Source: Trissonchulus latispiculum (lineage: Eukaryota; Nematoda; Enoplea; Enoplida; Ironidae). Taken from it: a DNA stretch of 64,000 nucleotides. A program made the translations under genes and the position numbers. Below the pieces are notes generated by a model. It had not been told where the DNA came from, ran no database searches, and saw only the letters and a program-made list of their open reading frames with translations. Shown piece by piece: positions 47,281 through 58,319 of the stretch (its first letter is position 1; each line of letters starts with the position of its first letter). The stretch lies in NCBI GenBank assembly GCA_030248195.1, contig JASAND010026749.1, positions 1-64,000 of the forward strand. Direction: 5' to 3'.

Positions 47281-47840
47281 GGTCAGGGGTCACATCCACC
47301 GACCTCAGCAGTATGCTCATCGTTTTCAGCGACCCGGATTTACTATATATGGGGACCACCCCGAGGCCGAAAAACGCTATTTTTAGTGACTTTTAGGCCA
47401 TTTCTAGCAAAAGTGGGACTTAGAAACTTTTCGCCCAAACAGGCCAAAAAATGCAAAGTTTGGGCCCATCTCCTGAAAGCTAGGGAGCAAAATTAAAAAA
47501 TCCCCCTCGTTACTTTATGCACCCCTACTGGTAATTTTCAACAAAAGATACTAGACCTCTCCAGCTTCTACCCAGTTCTAGAAAAGTGTGACCAAAATTT
47601 GCGAAAAATAGCGAAAGTCCGACTTTGGGACCTTGGCACAGAGCCAAAATTGGCCAGGTGCCAAAATGACCAAAAAAAGGTAGCATGGGGGGATCCTGTC
47701 TACCAACATATAATAGTAGTATGGTGCCAAAATGCCCACATCGTTCCAACACTTAGCCGTAAAATGCATTTCCAATAAGCGTTATTCACCGAGAAAAAAA
47801 AAACAAACGCACGGTAACTATCGCCTAGTGCAAAAATTCG

Positions 47841-48689
47841 GGTGTGGGTAAAACCCGGCCCCGGCTCCGGCCCCGGCCCCGGCGCACCTGGGTAAAACAC
47901 GGCCCCGGCCCCGGCGCATGCACTTGTTTTAGGTGGGTAAAACACGGCCCCGGCTCCGGCCCCGGCGCAGGGTAAAACCCGGCCCCAATGTTTAGAAAAC
48001 CCGGCGCAATTAAACACGTGCGTATACGTATTATGCATGCAAGTACAGAATACATTGTATTTGCGTATAACTTACGATAATGCAAACAGTACGTACATAT
48101 AATCCCTTGCAACAATGGAAAAGTATATATATATACGCATTGTTTTGTTTTCATTATGATGTTTTCACGGTTACGTAATGCAATTACATTATTATACATT
48201 GCGTTTAATGAAACATTTGCATTTAATAAAATAAATGCATAGCAAAAGTTTTGAATTTATTTTTACCATACATCACGAAGTTTTAAAACAATTCGAAACA
48301 ATATTTAGAAACAATATATATATATATATATACGTAATTAAAAAAGCATTTAAGAAATTTTGCAGACATAGTTACACCAAATAAAGGAAAAGACGATAAA
48401 TTTAAATTTAAATTTTAAAATTCAAAAATTATTAACTTGTAAATTTTACTATGGGGGGATAAGACATACCAAAATTTTCCGGTTCTCCATGATGTCCCCC
48501 TTGGAAAACGTAAGACTTAACATCTCTGTTACACTGCATAAGAATTTACACTATAAAGTGCGCCGGGCTAGTGCGCCGGGTTTTACCCACTTATTAAACT
48601 CTGTGTGCGCCGGACTGGGGCCGGGGCCGGGTTTTACCCATGCGCGCCGGGGCCGGGGCCGGGGCCGGAGCCGGGTTTTACCCAGACCC
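47841..48689. mobile_element. fold-back element with GGGTAAAACCCGGCCCC minisatellite ends
   Basis: Inverted ends GGTGTGGGTAAAACCCGGC (right end one mismatch) continue as tandem GGCCCCGGC and GGGTAAAAC words. The flanks AAAAATTCG (47832-47840) and AAATATTCG (48690-48698) look like a target duplication with one change. The mirror arm of the host structure near 36170-36185 lacks the insert. Confidence 0.75.
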
Positions 48690-48848
48690 AAATATTCGAA
48701 GTTTCGAATTCGAACCAAAAGTATGGTGGTACTTGTAGTACTACTCGAGTTGTTTACGATGGTAACCTTTTTACCACTCCCGGGCCTCTAATTAGCTGGC
48801 ACCAGGCCAACACGGTCTCCAGGGGGCCGCGCAGACGCCTTTATACCC

Positions 48849-48886
48849 ATATTATGTAGGGGCGCTATCGCGCCCCTACATAATAT
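48849..48886. repeat. right terminal hairpin of the giant fold-back
   Basis: 17-bp arms identical to the left hairpin, loop TATC. The inner side reads TAATATGGGTA on the minus strand. Confidence 0.9.
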
Positions 48887-49964
48887 ATATATCTGTAAAA
48901 CTTCTGTATTGTATATATGTACAGCCTACAAGCGTATACGTATACGTTTTACGAATGTAGCTTAATACACTCGTATATCAGATGTGTGTCACAGTTTCAC
49001 TCTCTCTCTTTGTATTGTTGTATAAGAAAGAAATGAGTGTAAGCTAGTGACTGGTTCTGTGTTTTTTCCTATGCTATTGCACTGCAACCGTGCAACTCTT
49101 TCAGCTACGGCATCCCTTCGTACGCTACGCACACACACGCGCACATACCTTGGCTTCCATCAAAACTTTAGGGCTTTCTTATTTTCTTTGCTATCAAAAA
49201 TCGCTTAGAGGTATGACAAAACTTTTTCCTTGCAATTTTGCAATCATAGTTTGGGGGGGAAGCTAAGCTATCTCACTCATGGCTATGCTTCTAGTGGTTG
49301 CCTCAGTCCGGTTTTAGAAGATTTATTTCTGATTTTTAAACTTTCCACTTTTTCAATAGGCTATAGCTTGATTTAACTTGATTGCCGAAAATTAAAGTTG
49401 GCTTAACTGCGGATTTTGCCTTCGTATATATATATACTTGTTTTTGTTTTGGAATGTTGGCGACGCTAATTTTGTTTGTTTCGTTTATTGTTACAGTTCT
49501 TGTCTCTGGTTTCTCTTTTTGTATCGTTAATCTTAGGCTTAATCTTTACTTTTGTCGAAGTTTGCTTGCTGGAAGTCCATCTCATCTTAGGACTTCTTTG
49601 GAGAGAAAAGTTCTGAAGTTTATGTTTATGAATAGTGTTTTAGTGTTGCCAGTTTCCTGAACGAAATGTCACTAAAAGTAGCGCTTTGGGCTCTTCGTAG
49701 CGGCACTTTGATTTGACTAGGGACCCTTCTCAGGACCCACACTTACATAACGATGGACTTTTAGCTTCTTAAGTATTTCCACATTTTATATAGCTTTGTG
49801 TGTTTTGCTTTTAGACACAGCCAACTATACACTTTGCATAACATAACTTGTTACAAGCTGTTTGCTTCATTTATGTGTACGAAGCATTTGCAAATTTAGA
49901 TGTTTCCGAAAGTTTCATGAAAATTTTCGGTTTGGTTTGACGATATATATGATATATATATATA

Positions 49965-50011
<47 letters not shown>

Positions 50012-50192
50012 GCTGTGCTGTCCCCACTGCTGCTTATAGGCGCACAGAACAGCACAGACTTTAGGAAAGCTGCATAGATCAGATTCTACACGCCTGGCTG
50101 AGTGAACCTGCAAGCATAGAGTCTGTTGATTCTTTTCCACAAGTAATATATATATATATGCTGAAAGATAAATGCTCAAGCTTTGAAATAAC
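48887..50192. other. AT-rich spacer with TA microsatellite
   Basis: No convincing gene. A 92-codon frame at 49382-49660 has a hydrophobic run but starts at TTG and is probably chance. TA-rich microsatellite at 49941-50008. Confidence 0.4.
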
Positions 50193-50875
50193 CAGTAGGG
50201 CGTTTCACAAAGGGCTCCTAAATCTAGCTCCTAAGTCCCTCCTATCTTATCTCTTATGAGCAGTTTACGAGCAACTTATGAGCGGCTCCTAAACTGTTTC
50301 ACAAAGCTCCTCTTAAACTGCTCCTAGACATTCGCTCATAACCCCCTCTTAGCGCCTATCTCTTAACTTTCTAAGCACTTTCACGCTGAGAACTTATGAG
50401 GTGTGCTGGAAAAGTTAAGAGACTTACAAGTTAAAATGACTTTATATATTATATTAACCTACTAAATGTGGTAATAAATAGAACATTTAAATAAAAGATT
50501 CTCAAATTTAAACGTAAGGATAAAATTAACTTGTTTCTTATTTTTTGACAAAAGTAATGTCGAAATTCCAAATATTTTTATTATATATTTATACTACAAA
50601 TTCAGCAGATGAAGCTGATAAAATGACTAACAAGCTTTTACAGAACTTTTCTGGAAGAATACAATACATTGCACCTTTATCTTGGCTAAATATTTGAACA
50701 ATTAGCACTTGAAAGTGCGTTATGAGCCCGATTTTGGGCTCCTAATTTTAAGAGCCGACTTAGGAGGTCTCTTAGTTTAAGAGCGCTTCGTGAAACACCA
50801 TTCTCCTAACTTTTCTCATAAGTAGTAAATTTAGGAGCTCTTAACGCTATGAGCCCTTTGTGAAACGCCCCACTG
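50193..50875. mobile_element. inverted-repeat element with CAGTRGGGCG ends
   Basis: The terminal inverted repeats CAGTRGGGCGTTTCACAAAG extend for about 25 bp. Many subterminal copies of CTCCTAA/TTAGGAG and CTCTTAA/TTAAGAG occur at both ends, and the centre is AT-rich. The CAGT-type end suggests hAT, but no clear 8-bp duplication was found. Confidence 0.75.
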
Positions 50876-50924
50876 GTCTGTTTTGTTACAGCATTATAGA
50901 ATTATCTTAATCCAGTGAAAGCTA

Positions 50925-50927
<3 letters not shown>

Positions 50928-50982
<55 letters not shown>
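50928..50982. repeat. AT dinucleotide microsatellite
   Basis: Alternating AT tract. A similar tract follows at 51030-51073. Confidence 0.95.
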
Positions 50983-50987
<5 letters not shown>

Positions 50988-51027
50988 TATATATATGGGT
51001 GTAGGTATTATTCATTGCGGTGAGCTT

Positions 51028-51029
<2 letters not shown>

Positions 51030-51073
<44 letters not shown>
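51030..51073. repeat. AT dinucleotide microsatellite
   Basis: Alternating AT of about 44 bp. Confidence 0.95.
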
Positions 51074-51078
<5 letters not shown>

Positions 51079-51388
51079 TGGATTGTCGGCTTATGTTCAA
51101 GCCTTCTTCTAAGACTGGTTTTTTGTAATCACGCTGTTCACGCCTTAATACATTCTTCGATCCGATATCAGAATTTGAGTCATTCATTCACAATTAAAAT
51201 TTTTGTATCGCTGATGTAGATATGAAGTTTTACAGATTAACAGCATAAAGTTTTGGCTTTGCAGAACAGAACTACATTTATATTTATGTTTTTATGGAGA
51301 GCTTAGATGACTAGTGTAATATATACACATTTTTTACACAGATAATTGAGTTTTTGATGTTTTGATCAGGCTTATATATGCATATATA

Positions 51389-51806
51389 CTGGGCTTATTC
51401 TAGGGATTTTTTCTTGGGGGGGGCTTCTTGGGGGGGGCCCCCCCCCAAAGGTCCGAGGGGCAAGGAATTTTTGGGGGGGGGGGCGAAAATTTTTCGAAAA
51501 ATATGCTAAAAATAGCGCTATTTTTCTGGCATATACTATAAAAGTTGATTTTCATAGCAAAAATAAGCAGATTTAGTGTTGAAAAGGGCAAAAATTGAGT
51601 AAAAATCTCCGGCGAAGCCGGAAAATTTTTGAAAATTTGGCCTTCTGAGCGATTTTTTCAGGGCAAAAGTTGGTACCAAAAGGGGCACCCACTTTTTTGG
51701 GGGGGGGGGGGCGGTTTTTTTTGGGGGGGGGGGGGGGAACGATTTTTGGGGGGGAAGGGTGTTTATGGGGGGGGCCCCATCCCCCCCCCCACTAGAATAA
51801 GCCCAG
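51389..51806. mobile_element. G/C-tract element with CTGGGCTTATTCTAG ends
   Basis: Perfect 15-bp inverted ends inside a TATATA context. G-runs follow on the left and C-runs on the right. The internal CTCCGGCGAAGCCGGA hairpin is near 51608. A mirror copy begins at about 63690 and runs off the window. Confidence 0.8.
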
Positions 51807-52321
51807 TATATATATGTTCGGGCTGCGGCTATATGCTACTGTGCATGTTTTAATTTTTTGGTCTATTAAATTCATATTTATTTGTTTGGACAGCTGTTTT
51901 CGTATTCAGAGTGGAAGAACACATACACGTATATATATAATATGCCGGTGAGAATGTTGCTTTTGTCATCCTCGATGGTTTTTTGATTACTCATTTTTGA
52001 TAGACAGGTTTATAAACTGCTATGATGAATATGGCGCTATGATTACACAGAGGAGATTGTGCTAAGTCCCATATATATATATATGTCACAAAGCTTTACG
52101 TCAGATTATATCATTGTGTTATTGTCACCCGCCGCCAGCTACCTGACTCTACGTATCCGTTCTACTACATAGACTCTGCCTATCTTTCTGCTGCCTATAC
52201 GTTGAGTTTATTTTATTTGATCCGTGTCATTACTTTTTGGTGCTTTACTTCCATTTACTTATTTTCTTTGTGATTTTGTACGACAATTTTTACGAACTAT
52301 TTTTTTACGTATATAGTAATT

Positions 52322-52529
52322 ATGGATGGTCATAATAATTATTATTATGATACGGGCCCTATGCCTACGTCCTCGACATCGAATGGGGGACCGGTCAGTC
52401 CGAACTATTGTCGATATCCTCCGCCGACCGACAACGGGCACTATTCGCCTGCCGGTGTCTCCAGTACCCCTGATCCGCAGGAAACGGAATATTTGACCGT
52501 CTATGAACAGAATCTGGAACGATCAAAAG
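52322..52529 (+). CDS. probable first coding exon of an unidentified gene, left copy
   Basis: Starts at an ATG and ends at a good donor (AAAAG then GTACAC), phase 1, with 69 codons plus one base. The product is rich in Tyr, Pro, Ser and Asn (YYYDTGPMPTSSTSNGG near the start) and ends with a more regular stretch, ETEYLTVYEQNLERSK. It shows no domain I can name; disordered N-termini of this kind are common in transcription regulators, which is only a suggestion. The base composition is clearly richer in GC than the flanks. No second exon was found downstream: the next 5 kb is transposons and then the mirror arm. If transcribed, the gene is truncated or its remainder lies elsewhere. Confidence 0.5.
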
Positions 52530-53101
52530 GTACACATACCTATACACACATACGTATATACCAGTGGCGCAGCCAAGACTTTGTGACGGAGCATGCGGAC
52601 ATAGGCGATATCCAAGGGGGGGGGGGTTGGTTGGAACATCCCATTTTCGTTTGACCCCTCTGGATTTTATGGGGAGATAATAAAAGATTGAGCTCTTTTC
52701 GGATATTTGTTTAGGAGGAGTTTGAAAGTGGAGAGCTTCGCTCCCCTACACGGGAGGAAGTGGGGGATGTACCAAAAATGGGGATGCCAAGCAAGATCAA
52801 GGTACAAATACACATAAATATTCATCCTAAAAGCTAAAATGCGCTAATACAAAGTCTATAAATTAGCTAAAAATTGAGAAACGTTTGAAAATTTGACCTC
52901 GCAAACTTGTTCGACACGTTTGGGCGACAGCAAACATGCTACAAAGTGTACTAAAAACTGCAAGTTTTTAGTGTATTAAACTAAAAATATTTTGTGCCTG
53001 CAGTTCATGTCTGCATCAATTTTATCAGTTTGTTCGAGCCTGCAACGCTCGCGACCCAAAAACGGCTCGCTGCCAAACATGGCCCAAAAATGGACCCCTC
53101 C
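52530..53101. mobile_element. element end CAGTGGCGCAGCCAAGAC and G-tract
   Basis: CAGTGGCGCAGCCAAGAC begins near 52563, right after the exon's donor. The only matching opposite end is its mirror near 62920. GGGGGGGG follows near 52617. No gene. Confidence 0.4.
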
Positions 53102-54347
53102 TTGGGGGTCGGTTTTTGGCCGATTTTTCGACCATCTCCGATTTTGCTCATTTTCACATATTTTGTAGTCCCAATAGATTCTCGAAACAAGACCAGAGCG
53201 TTTTGCGTAATATCGCTTCTATCGTGCTGCAGAGCCCTTCAAAGGTGACCTCGGCATGTGTTAAACATAGGAAAATGAACAAGTTAGATTAAAAAGTTTG
53301 TGGCAGAAATTTTTTTCGCTGCATGCAAGATACGGCGCTACAACCTTTTTGTTCATGTTAGGAACATATCGGAGAGTGCAAATAACCCTTCTGGTTTAAT
53401 TCTGTTGTGTGTAGGATTTTTGGCGATTTTTCAAAGTCAAAGTTTTGTAAAAATGGTGCTTTTTGCACCACGAAAAACAGGACCAGCGAAACATTTTCGC
53501 CTCTCCTACACGATTGGCAAAAGCTACAGAAATCGTTTATAAATAGTTGCACTCTACGCATACACAGAATTCTTATGACAGTAGTTTCAAATTTGTACCA
53601 TTTGTAGTGCTCTCAGAAAACTTGCCACAAAATGTGCTAATTTTGCCAAAAATCATGATTTTTCATAATTTTCATGTTCTTTAATAATTTCTCACTCGTT
53701 ACCCACTCGAAAGTCACCAAAATTGGCACATACAACTCTCAATGCCTGCCGGACACTATGCCTGCCGGACACTATGGTAAAGGCAAATGCTTCAAGGTAG
53801 AACTTTTCTGTCGTGTCGGCCCCTTTGATCTCTTATAGGTCACAAAAGTCAATTTTTCAAATTTCCAAAATATAGACAAATTGGTTATCATTCGATAGCT
53901 ATTAATGAGCTGAACAACTTTTCTAATAGAACTATGTATATATCTGAAATGTAGTATCTGAAAGTTAGAGCAGGTTAAAGTTTGAGGACACAGTGAGCTG
54001 GAAAAGGCTCAGTTCACAATTGAAGAATGCACTGTGAACGAATGGCTGGATATCTCGGAGTGGTTTTAGTATTAAAATATTAGCCAACCCACAGAATTAA
54101 TTTGCCAATTTGCCAATTTAATTAGTTGACCTAAATTTCGCTGCCGTTTTCTCTCATCATGATCTTGGATGGCAAATCACAGTGATTTTCAAGTTTTCCA
54201 ACTTTATAGCTCAATATCTCTTCTCTGCCACAGTTTGAAATCGAACTGTAATGTTTTGTCTTGTTTTTGAGAACATATGTACCTATATTGTGTGTGAAAA
54301 TGAGCGAAATCCGTGACTATCGATTTTGACCCAAAGCGACCCCCCCC
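53102..54347. mobile_element. relative of the TTAA-flanked element, copy B
   Basis: The right end is a C-run followed by TTAA (54348-54351). The left end is CTTGGGGGTCGGTTTTTGG, where TTAA is degraded. Shares TTTTCGACCATCTCCGAT, CATGTGTTAAACATAGG and TGTGAAAATGAGCGAAATCC with copy A (1230-2494). Confidence 0.65.
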
Positions 54348-54575
54348 TTAAGTTTGGAATAGGCGGATAATCGGATATCATCATCCGGATATCCGTTAAC
54401 GCAAATTTCATCGTAATTTGAGCTGCCGACCAACAATACGTACCTGCCCAGAACGAATCACCACCTTACGGAAACTTCATCTAAAATTCCAGCCAAAACT
54501 TTTTCGCAAAATCCCTTTCAAAGAAGCATTTTGAAGATCCTGTTGTTTTGTTTAGGTATTTTACACGCGGTAGCA

Positions 54576-55129
54576 CCGGCGGAGCCAGGATTTCGTGACG
54601 GGGGAGGGGCGGAGCCCCCCAGAAGTTGAAGAAATTTTTTGTTTCTGCATTAAAATCGGTCTTCGGATCTTTAATTCTTTTTATACTGAAGAACTGAACA
54701 ATTTTTTCAAATTCTTGACATTTTTACGCAAAAATGGTAATTTTCTCCGAAAAATCGGATGCATTTCAAGCTTTTTCTTCACAAATGCAATATATAAATA
54801 TGCGGTTAAAAAGTAGAATATTCGCGCCGACGGAGCGAAATGTTTTGGTTTTTTGCCCTTTTTCCTCTTTCTCTTCTTAATTTTTCCTACTTTCGAATCG
54901 CGACGGGGGGCGCCCCCCTGCGCGGTAGGTATATAAGCTTAGGAAATTTTTAAAAATTATGAATTTTGATTAATTTCTGCAGTTTAAATTCAAACTTAGA
55001 CGGCGACGGCGCAAAATTTTTGCTTTTCTTCTTGGTCTGCTTTGTAAAAACTTTTTTCCCTCCGAATCCTGACGGGGCATGCGGCCGCATGCCCCGCATG
55101 CCCCGCATGCCCCCTGGCTGCGCCCCTGG
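54576..55129. mobile_element. inverted-repeat element with GGCGGAGCCAGG ends
   Basis: CCGGCGGAGCCAGGATTT at the left and CCTGGCTGCGCCCCTGG at the right are imperfect inverted repeats of the common GGCGnAGCCAGG type. A 22-bp perfect palindrome at 55074-55095 centred on GCGGCCGC and tandem GCATGCCCC units lie near the right end. The mirror copy is at about 60340-60905. Confidence 0.65.
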
Positions 55130-55144
55130 TATATACATACTTAT

Positions 55145-55180
55145 ATATCATAGGGGTCGCGGCAGCGACCCCTATAATAT
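55145..55180. repeat. terminal hairpin of the second giant fold-back, left
   Basis: ATAGGGGTCGC/GCGACCCCTAT around GGCA, lengthened by AT pairs with one mismatch, then TAATATGTGTG. The mirror at about 60285-60318 is partly degraded. Confidence 0.85.
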
Positions 55181-55839
55181 GTGTGAAAAGTGGCTGGAGA
55201 CAGTGTAAAATAAGCTGCGCAGAAGCTGCACAAAATCCTGCGCAGACCCTGCACAGATTTCATGCGCAAATTGTAGAGCACATCGAGGTTAGTATGTCTG
55301 TGAAGTTTCAGCCCCGTATCACTTACCGTTAAAAAGTTGCGCCCCGGACCGGTTATGGCGGCGATGTTTTTTTTTCCGGTTTCTCCTATTTGATGGTTGT
55401 ATTGTACATAATGTTCGCCGCTTTCACGTGATCTGCAGCGGTGGGCCAACCTAAAGGGCTATGGGGTCTAGTAGTACCCTCTAAAGAATTTAAGAATCAC
55501 AACTTTTTTTGCGCCGCAGCTGCGCCACAGCGCCGCAGTGGCGCGCAAAGTCGGCTCATAGCGAAAAGTGACCATTTTTGTGGTCGTCGCTCAGGTCGAA
55601 CGTTACGAGCTGGAGCTGATTTCTTTTTTATATTCAGAAATTACATTTATTGAACTAACTAACGGTCCAGGTTGCGTTTCTCTATCACTTCCCTAGCGAC
55701 CACAGTGGCCCGTCAAAGATGGCGAAAATTCGAAAAATGAAAAATCGAAATTTCTCGCTATCTATTTAAGTTTGAACGCTCAAATCTTCCATACAATGGT
55801 TTTCTGGCACGGAGAATCGATTCCCGCAGTCAGTTTTAC

Positions 55840-56215
55840 CGTCAGACCCACCCATCTTGCTGGGCTGGTTCCACTTTGCCGTCGGGAGGGTCAAGTCGGA
55901 AACCGCTTCCTGGAGGTCCATAGAAGGCTTTACCTGGCCTCTTAAAACTTTGTCTATAGGGGTTTTCTGGTGCGCCCAGCTCATTCCCGGTGTCCTTTTT
56001 GCCGTAGGACTCATCCATCTTGCTGTGCTGGTTCCACTTTGCCGTCTGGAGGGTCATGTCGGAAACCGCTTCCTGGAGGTCCATAGTAGGCTCTACCTGG
56101 CCTCTCAAAACTTTGTCTATAGGGGTTTTCTGGTGTGCCCAGCTCATTCCAGGTATCCGTTTTGCCGTCCGATGTACCTATTTTGCTGGGCTGGTTCCAC
56201 TTTGCCGTTTGAAGG
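55840..56215. repeat. ~166-bp tandem repeat
   Basis: A little over two units containing CTGGTTCCACTTTGCCGT and CTTTGTCTATAGGGGTTTTC. Mirror array at about 59000-59600 with extra degenerate units. The open frames across it exist only because the unit lacks stops. Confidence 0.8.
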
Positions 56216-56234
56216 GTCAGTCGGGTAGTGGAGG

Positions 56235-56640
56235 GTCAAGTGGTCGAAAATGAAAGTTTTCAAAAGTGGTCAAATTTGGTACCAAATGAAAGCCCTAAGC
56301 GAGCTGAGCAACTTTTGTCATAGAACTGCATGCTCAAAGTGGCTGTAGAGTGCTGTGGTGGGGTGGGGTGGGGACTTAGGCGATTTTCGGTCAAAAATGA
56401 AAGTTTTCAAAAGTGGTCAAATTTGGTACCAAATGAAAGCCCTAAGCGAGCTGAGCAACTTTTGTCATAGAACTGCATGCTCAAAGTGGCTGTAGAGTGC
56501 TGTGGTGGGGTGGGGTGGGGACTTAGGCGATTTTCGGTCAAAAATGAAAGTTTTCAAAAGTGGTCAAATTTGGTATCAAATGAAAGCCCTAAGTGAGCTG
56601 AGCAACTTTTGACATGGAACCATCCACCAATATTTGCTGT
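56235..56640. repeat. ~156-bp tandem repeat
   Basis: About two and a half units containing AAAAGTGGTCAAATTTGGTA and GAGCTGAGCAACTTTTG. Mirror at about 58640-58990. Shares its core with 46986-47280. Confidence 0.85.
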
Positions 56641-56834
56641 GCCAAATAACGTCACGTGCCCATGAAACTTTTGTCTTTACTTCTTCAACCGGAATTTAAA
56701 GGATATATATACCTATTTATATTTATTATATATTTAAAGGATATTTAAAGGATATATATATACGATACAGCCAACACACACATATTATCCTCTTTTGTGC
56801 GGAGCATTTTTGTTACTTGTATATATATATATAT

Positions 56835-58319
56835 ACAAGTAGGAAAAATGCTCCTTGCAGTCGCATGAAAAAGTTAATATGAGCTATGATGGCCAACATT
56901 TAAGCGTGTCAAGGACAAGACTTAAAATGTTTAATATGAGCCAGCATCTAAATATGTAGAGGACAAGATGTAAACGTCTAACATGAGCCGCTACGTTTCT
57001 CTTGGGCTCATATTGACGCTCACTTTGGTTACGCCTGTGGTACGTGTCCTCTAAACAGACATTATTAAACCTAGCCAGCAAAGACTGAATATTAATACTG
57101 GCGTATACGTTTAGCAAAAATCAGAATTGCCAGATTTTTCAACTTCACTTCAAAAAATGTGTTTGTTTTACGACGCTGCTTCAGATCTCACTATACGTAT
57201 GTACATGTATATAAATTATTAACAAAAGCAATCAATATAAACCTGAATAAGGAAATAAAAATTAGAACTGTCACAGACGATATATACTTACCTAGTGAGA
57301 TTTCATCCAGCCTTACCATCCTTGCATATGCAAACCATCCTAACCTTTTGACTATCTGAAGAAAGCCTTTGTATCTACAAAATATGTTAGCCATTTCATT
57401 TGCGTCAATATGAGCCCAAGAGAAACCTAGCGGCTCATGTTAGACGTTTACATCTTGTCCTCTACATATTTAGATGCTGGCTCATATTAAACATTTTAAG
57501 TCTTGTCCTTGACACGCTTAAATGTTGGCCATCATTGCTCATATTGAACTTTTTCATGCGACTTGCAGTCGCATGGGGGGAAAAAGTATAATATGAAGCT
57601 AATGATGATAGGGGGGGATGGCCAACATTTAAGCGTGTCAGAAAGGACAAGACTTAAAATGTTTAATATGAGCCAGCATCTAAATATGTAGAGGACAAGA
57701 TGTAAACGTCTAACATGAGCCGCTACGTTTCTCTTGGGCTCATATTGACGCAAATGAAATGGCTAATATATTTTGTAGATACAAAGGCTTTCTTCAGATA
57801 GTCAAAAGGTTAGGATGGTTTGCATATGCAAGGATGGTAAGGCTGGATGAAATCTCACTAGGTAAGTATATATCGTCTGTGACAGTTCTAATTTTTATTT
57901 CCTTATTCAGGTTTATATTGATTGCTTTTGTTAATAATTTATATACATGTACATACGTATAGTGAGATCTGAAGCAGCGTCGTAAAACAAACACATTTTT
58001 TGAAGTGAAGTTGAAAAATCTGGCAATTCTGATTTTTGCTAAACGTATACGCCAGTATTAATATTCAGTCTTTGCTGGCTAGGTTTAATAATGTCTGTTT
58101 AGAGGACACGTACCACAGGCGTAACCAAAGTGAGCGTCAATATGAGCCCAAGAGAAACGTAGCGGCTCATGTTAGACGTTTACATCTTGTCCTCTACATA
58201 TTTAGATGCTGGCTCATATTAAACATTTTAAGTCTTGTCCTTGACACGCTTAAATGTTGGCCATCATAGCTCATATTAACTTTTTCATGCGACTGCAAGG
58301 AGCATTTTTCCTACTTGTA
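56835..58319. mobile_element. two abutting AATGCTCC-type fold-backs at the palindrome centre
   Basis: Outer ends ACAAGTAGGAAAAATGCTCC and mirror. Each half is itself a fold-back with TTAATATGAGC boxes separated by GAGGACAAG, the same plan as 37927-38716 and 45629-46440. The two halves meet at the hairpin CATGCGACT/AGTCGCATG (57555-57575), which is the exact centre of the giant palindrome. Confidence 0.85.

Larger units (their letters stand above)
35999..48886. mobile_element. giant nested fold-back structure with terminal hairpins
   Basis: Both outer ends are perfect hairpins with identical 17-bp arms (ATATTATGTAGGGGCGC at 35999-36015 and 48849-48865) and 4-base loops GATA and TATC. Moving inwards, the left arm (to about 37625) and right arm (from about 46530) mirror each other: a conserved block with TTCGAATTCGAA, a block with CCAAAATGACC, then palindrome arrays. 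Between the arms lie two AATGCTCC fold-backs, a GGACGC fold-back with a MITE, and G/C-tract elements. The right arm alone carries the insert 47841-48689. No coding gene was recognised. Whether it moved as a unit or grew by inversion and insertion cannot be decided here. Confidence 0.65.

Noticed and set aside
35999..48886. Helitron-type ends because of the terminal hairpins
   Set aside because: The hairpins are present at both ends and are the ends themselves. The asymmetric TC...CTRR termini of canonical Helitrons are not seen.
49382..49660. 92-codon frame with a hydrophobic stretch
   Set aside because: Starts at TTG, includes a TA repeat, has no family signature and no flanking gene signals.
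55766..56253. Overlapping open frames on both strands across the 166-bp repeat
   Set aside because: They arise because the repeat unit lacks stops. The peptide simply repeats with the DNA unit and the same happens on the other strand and in the mirror arm.
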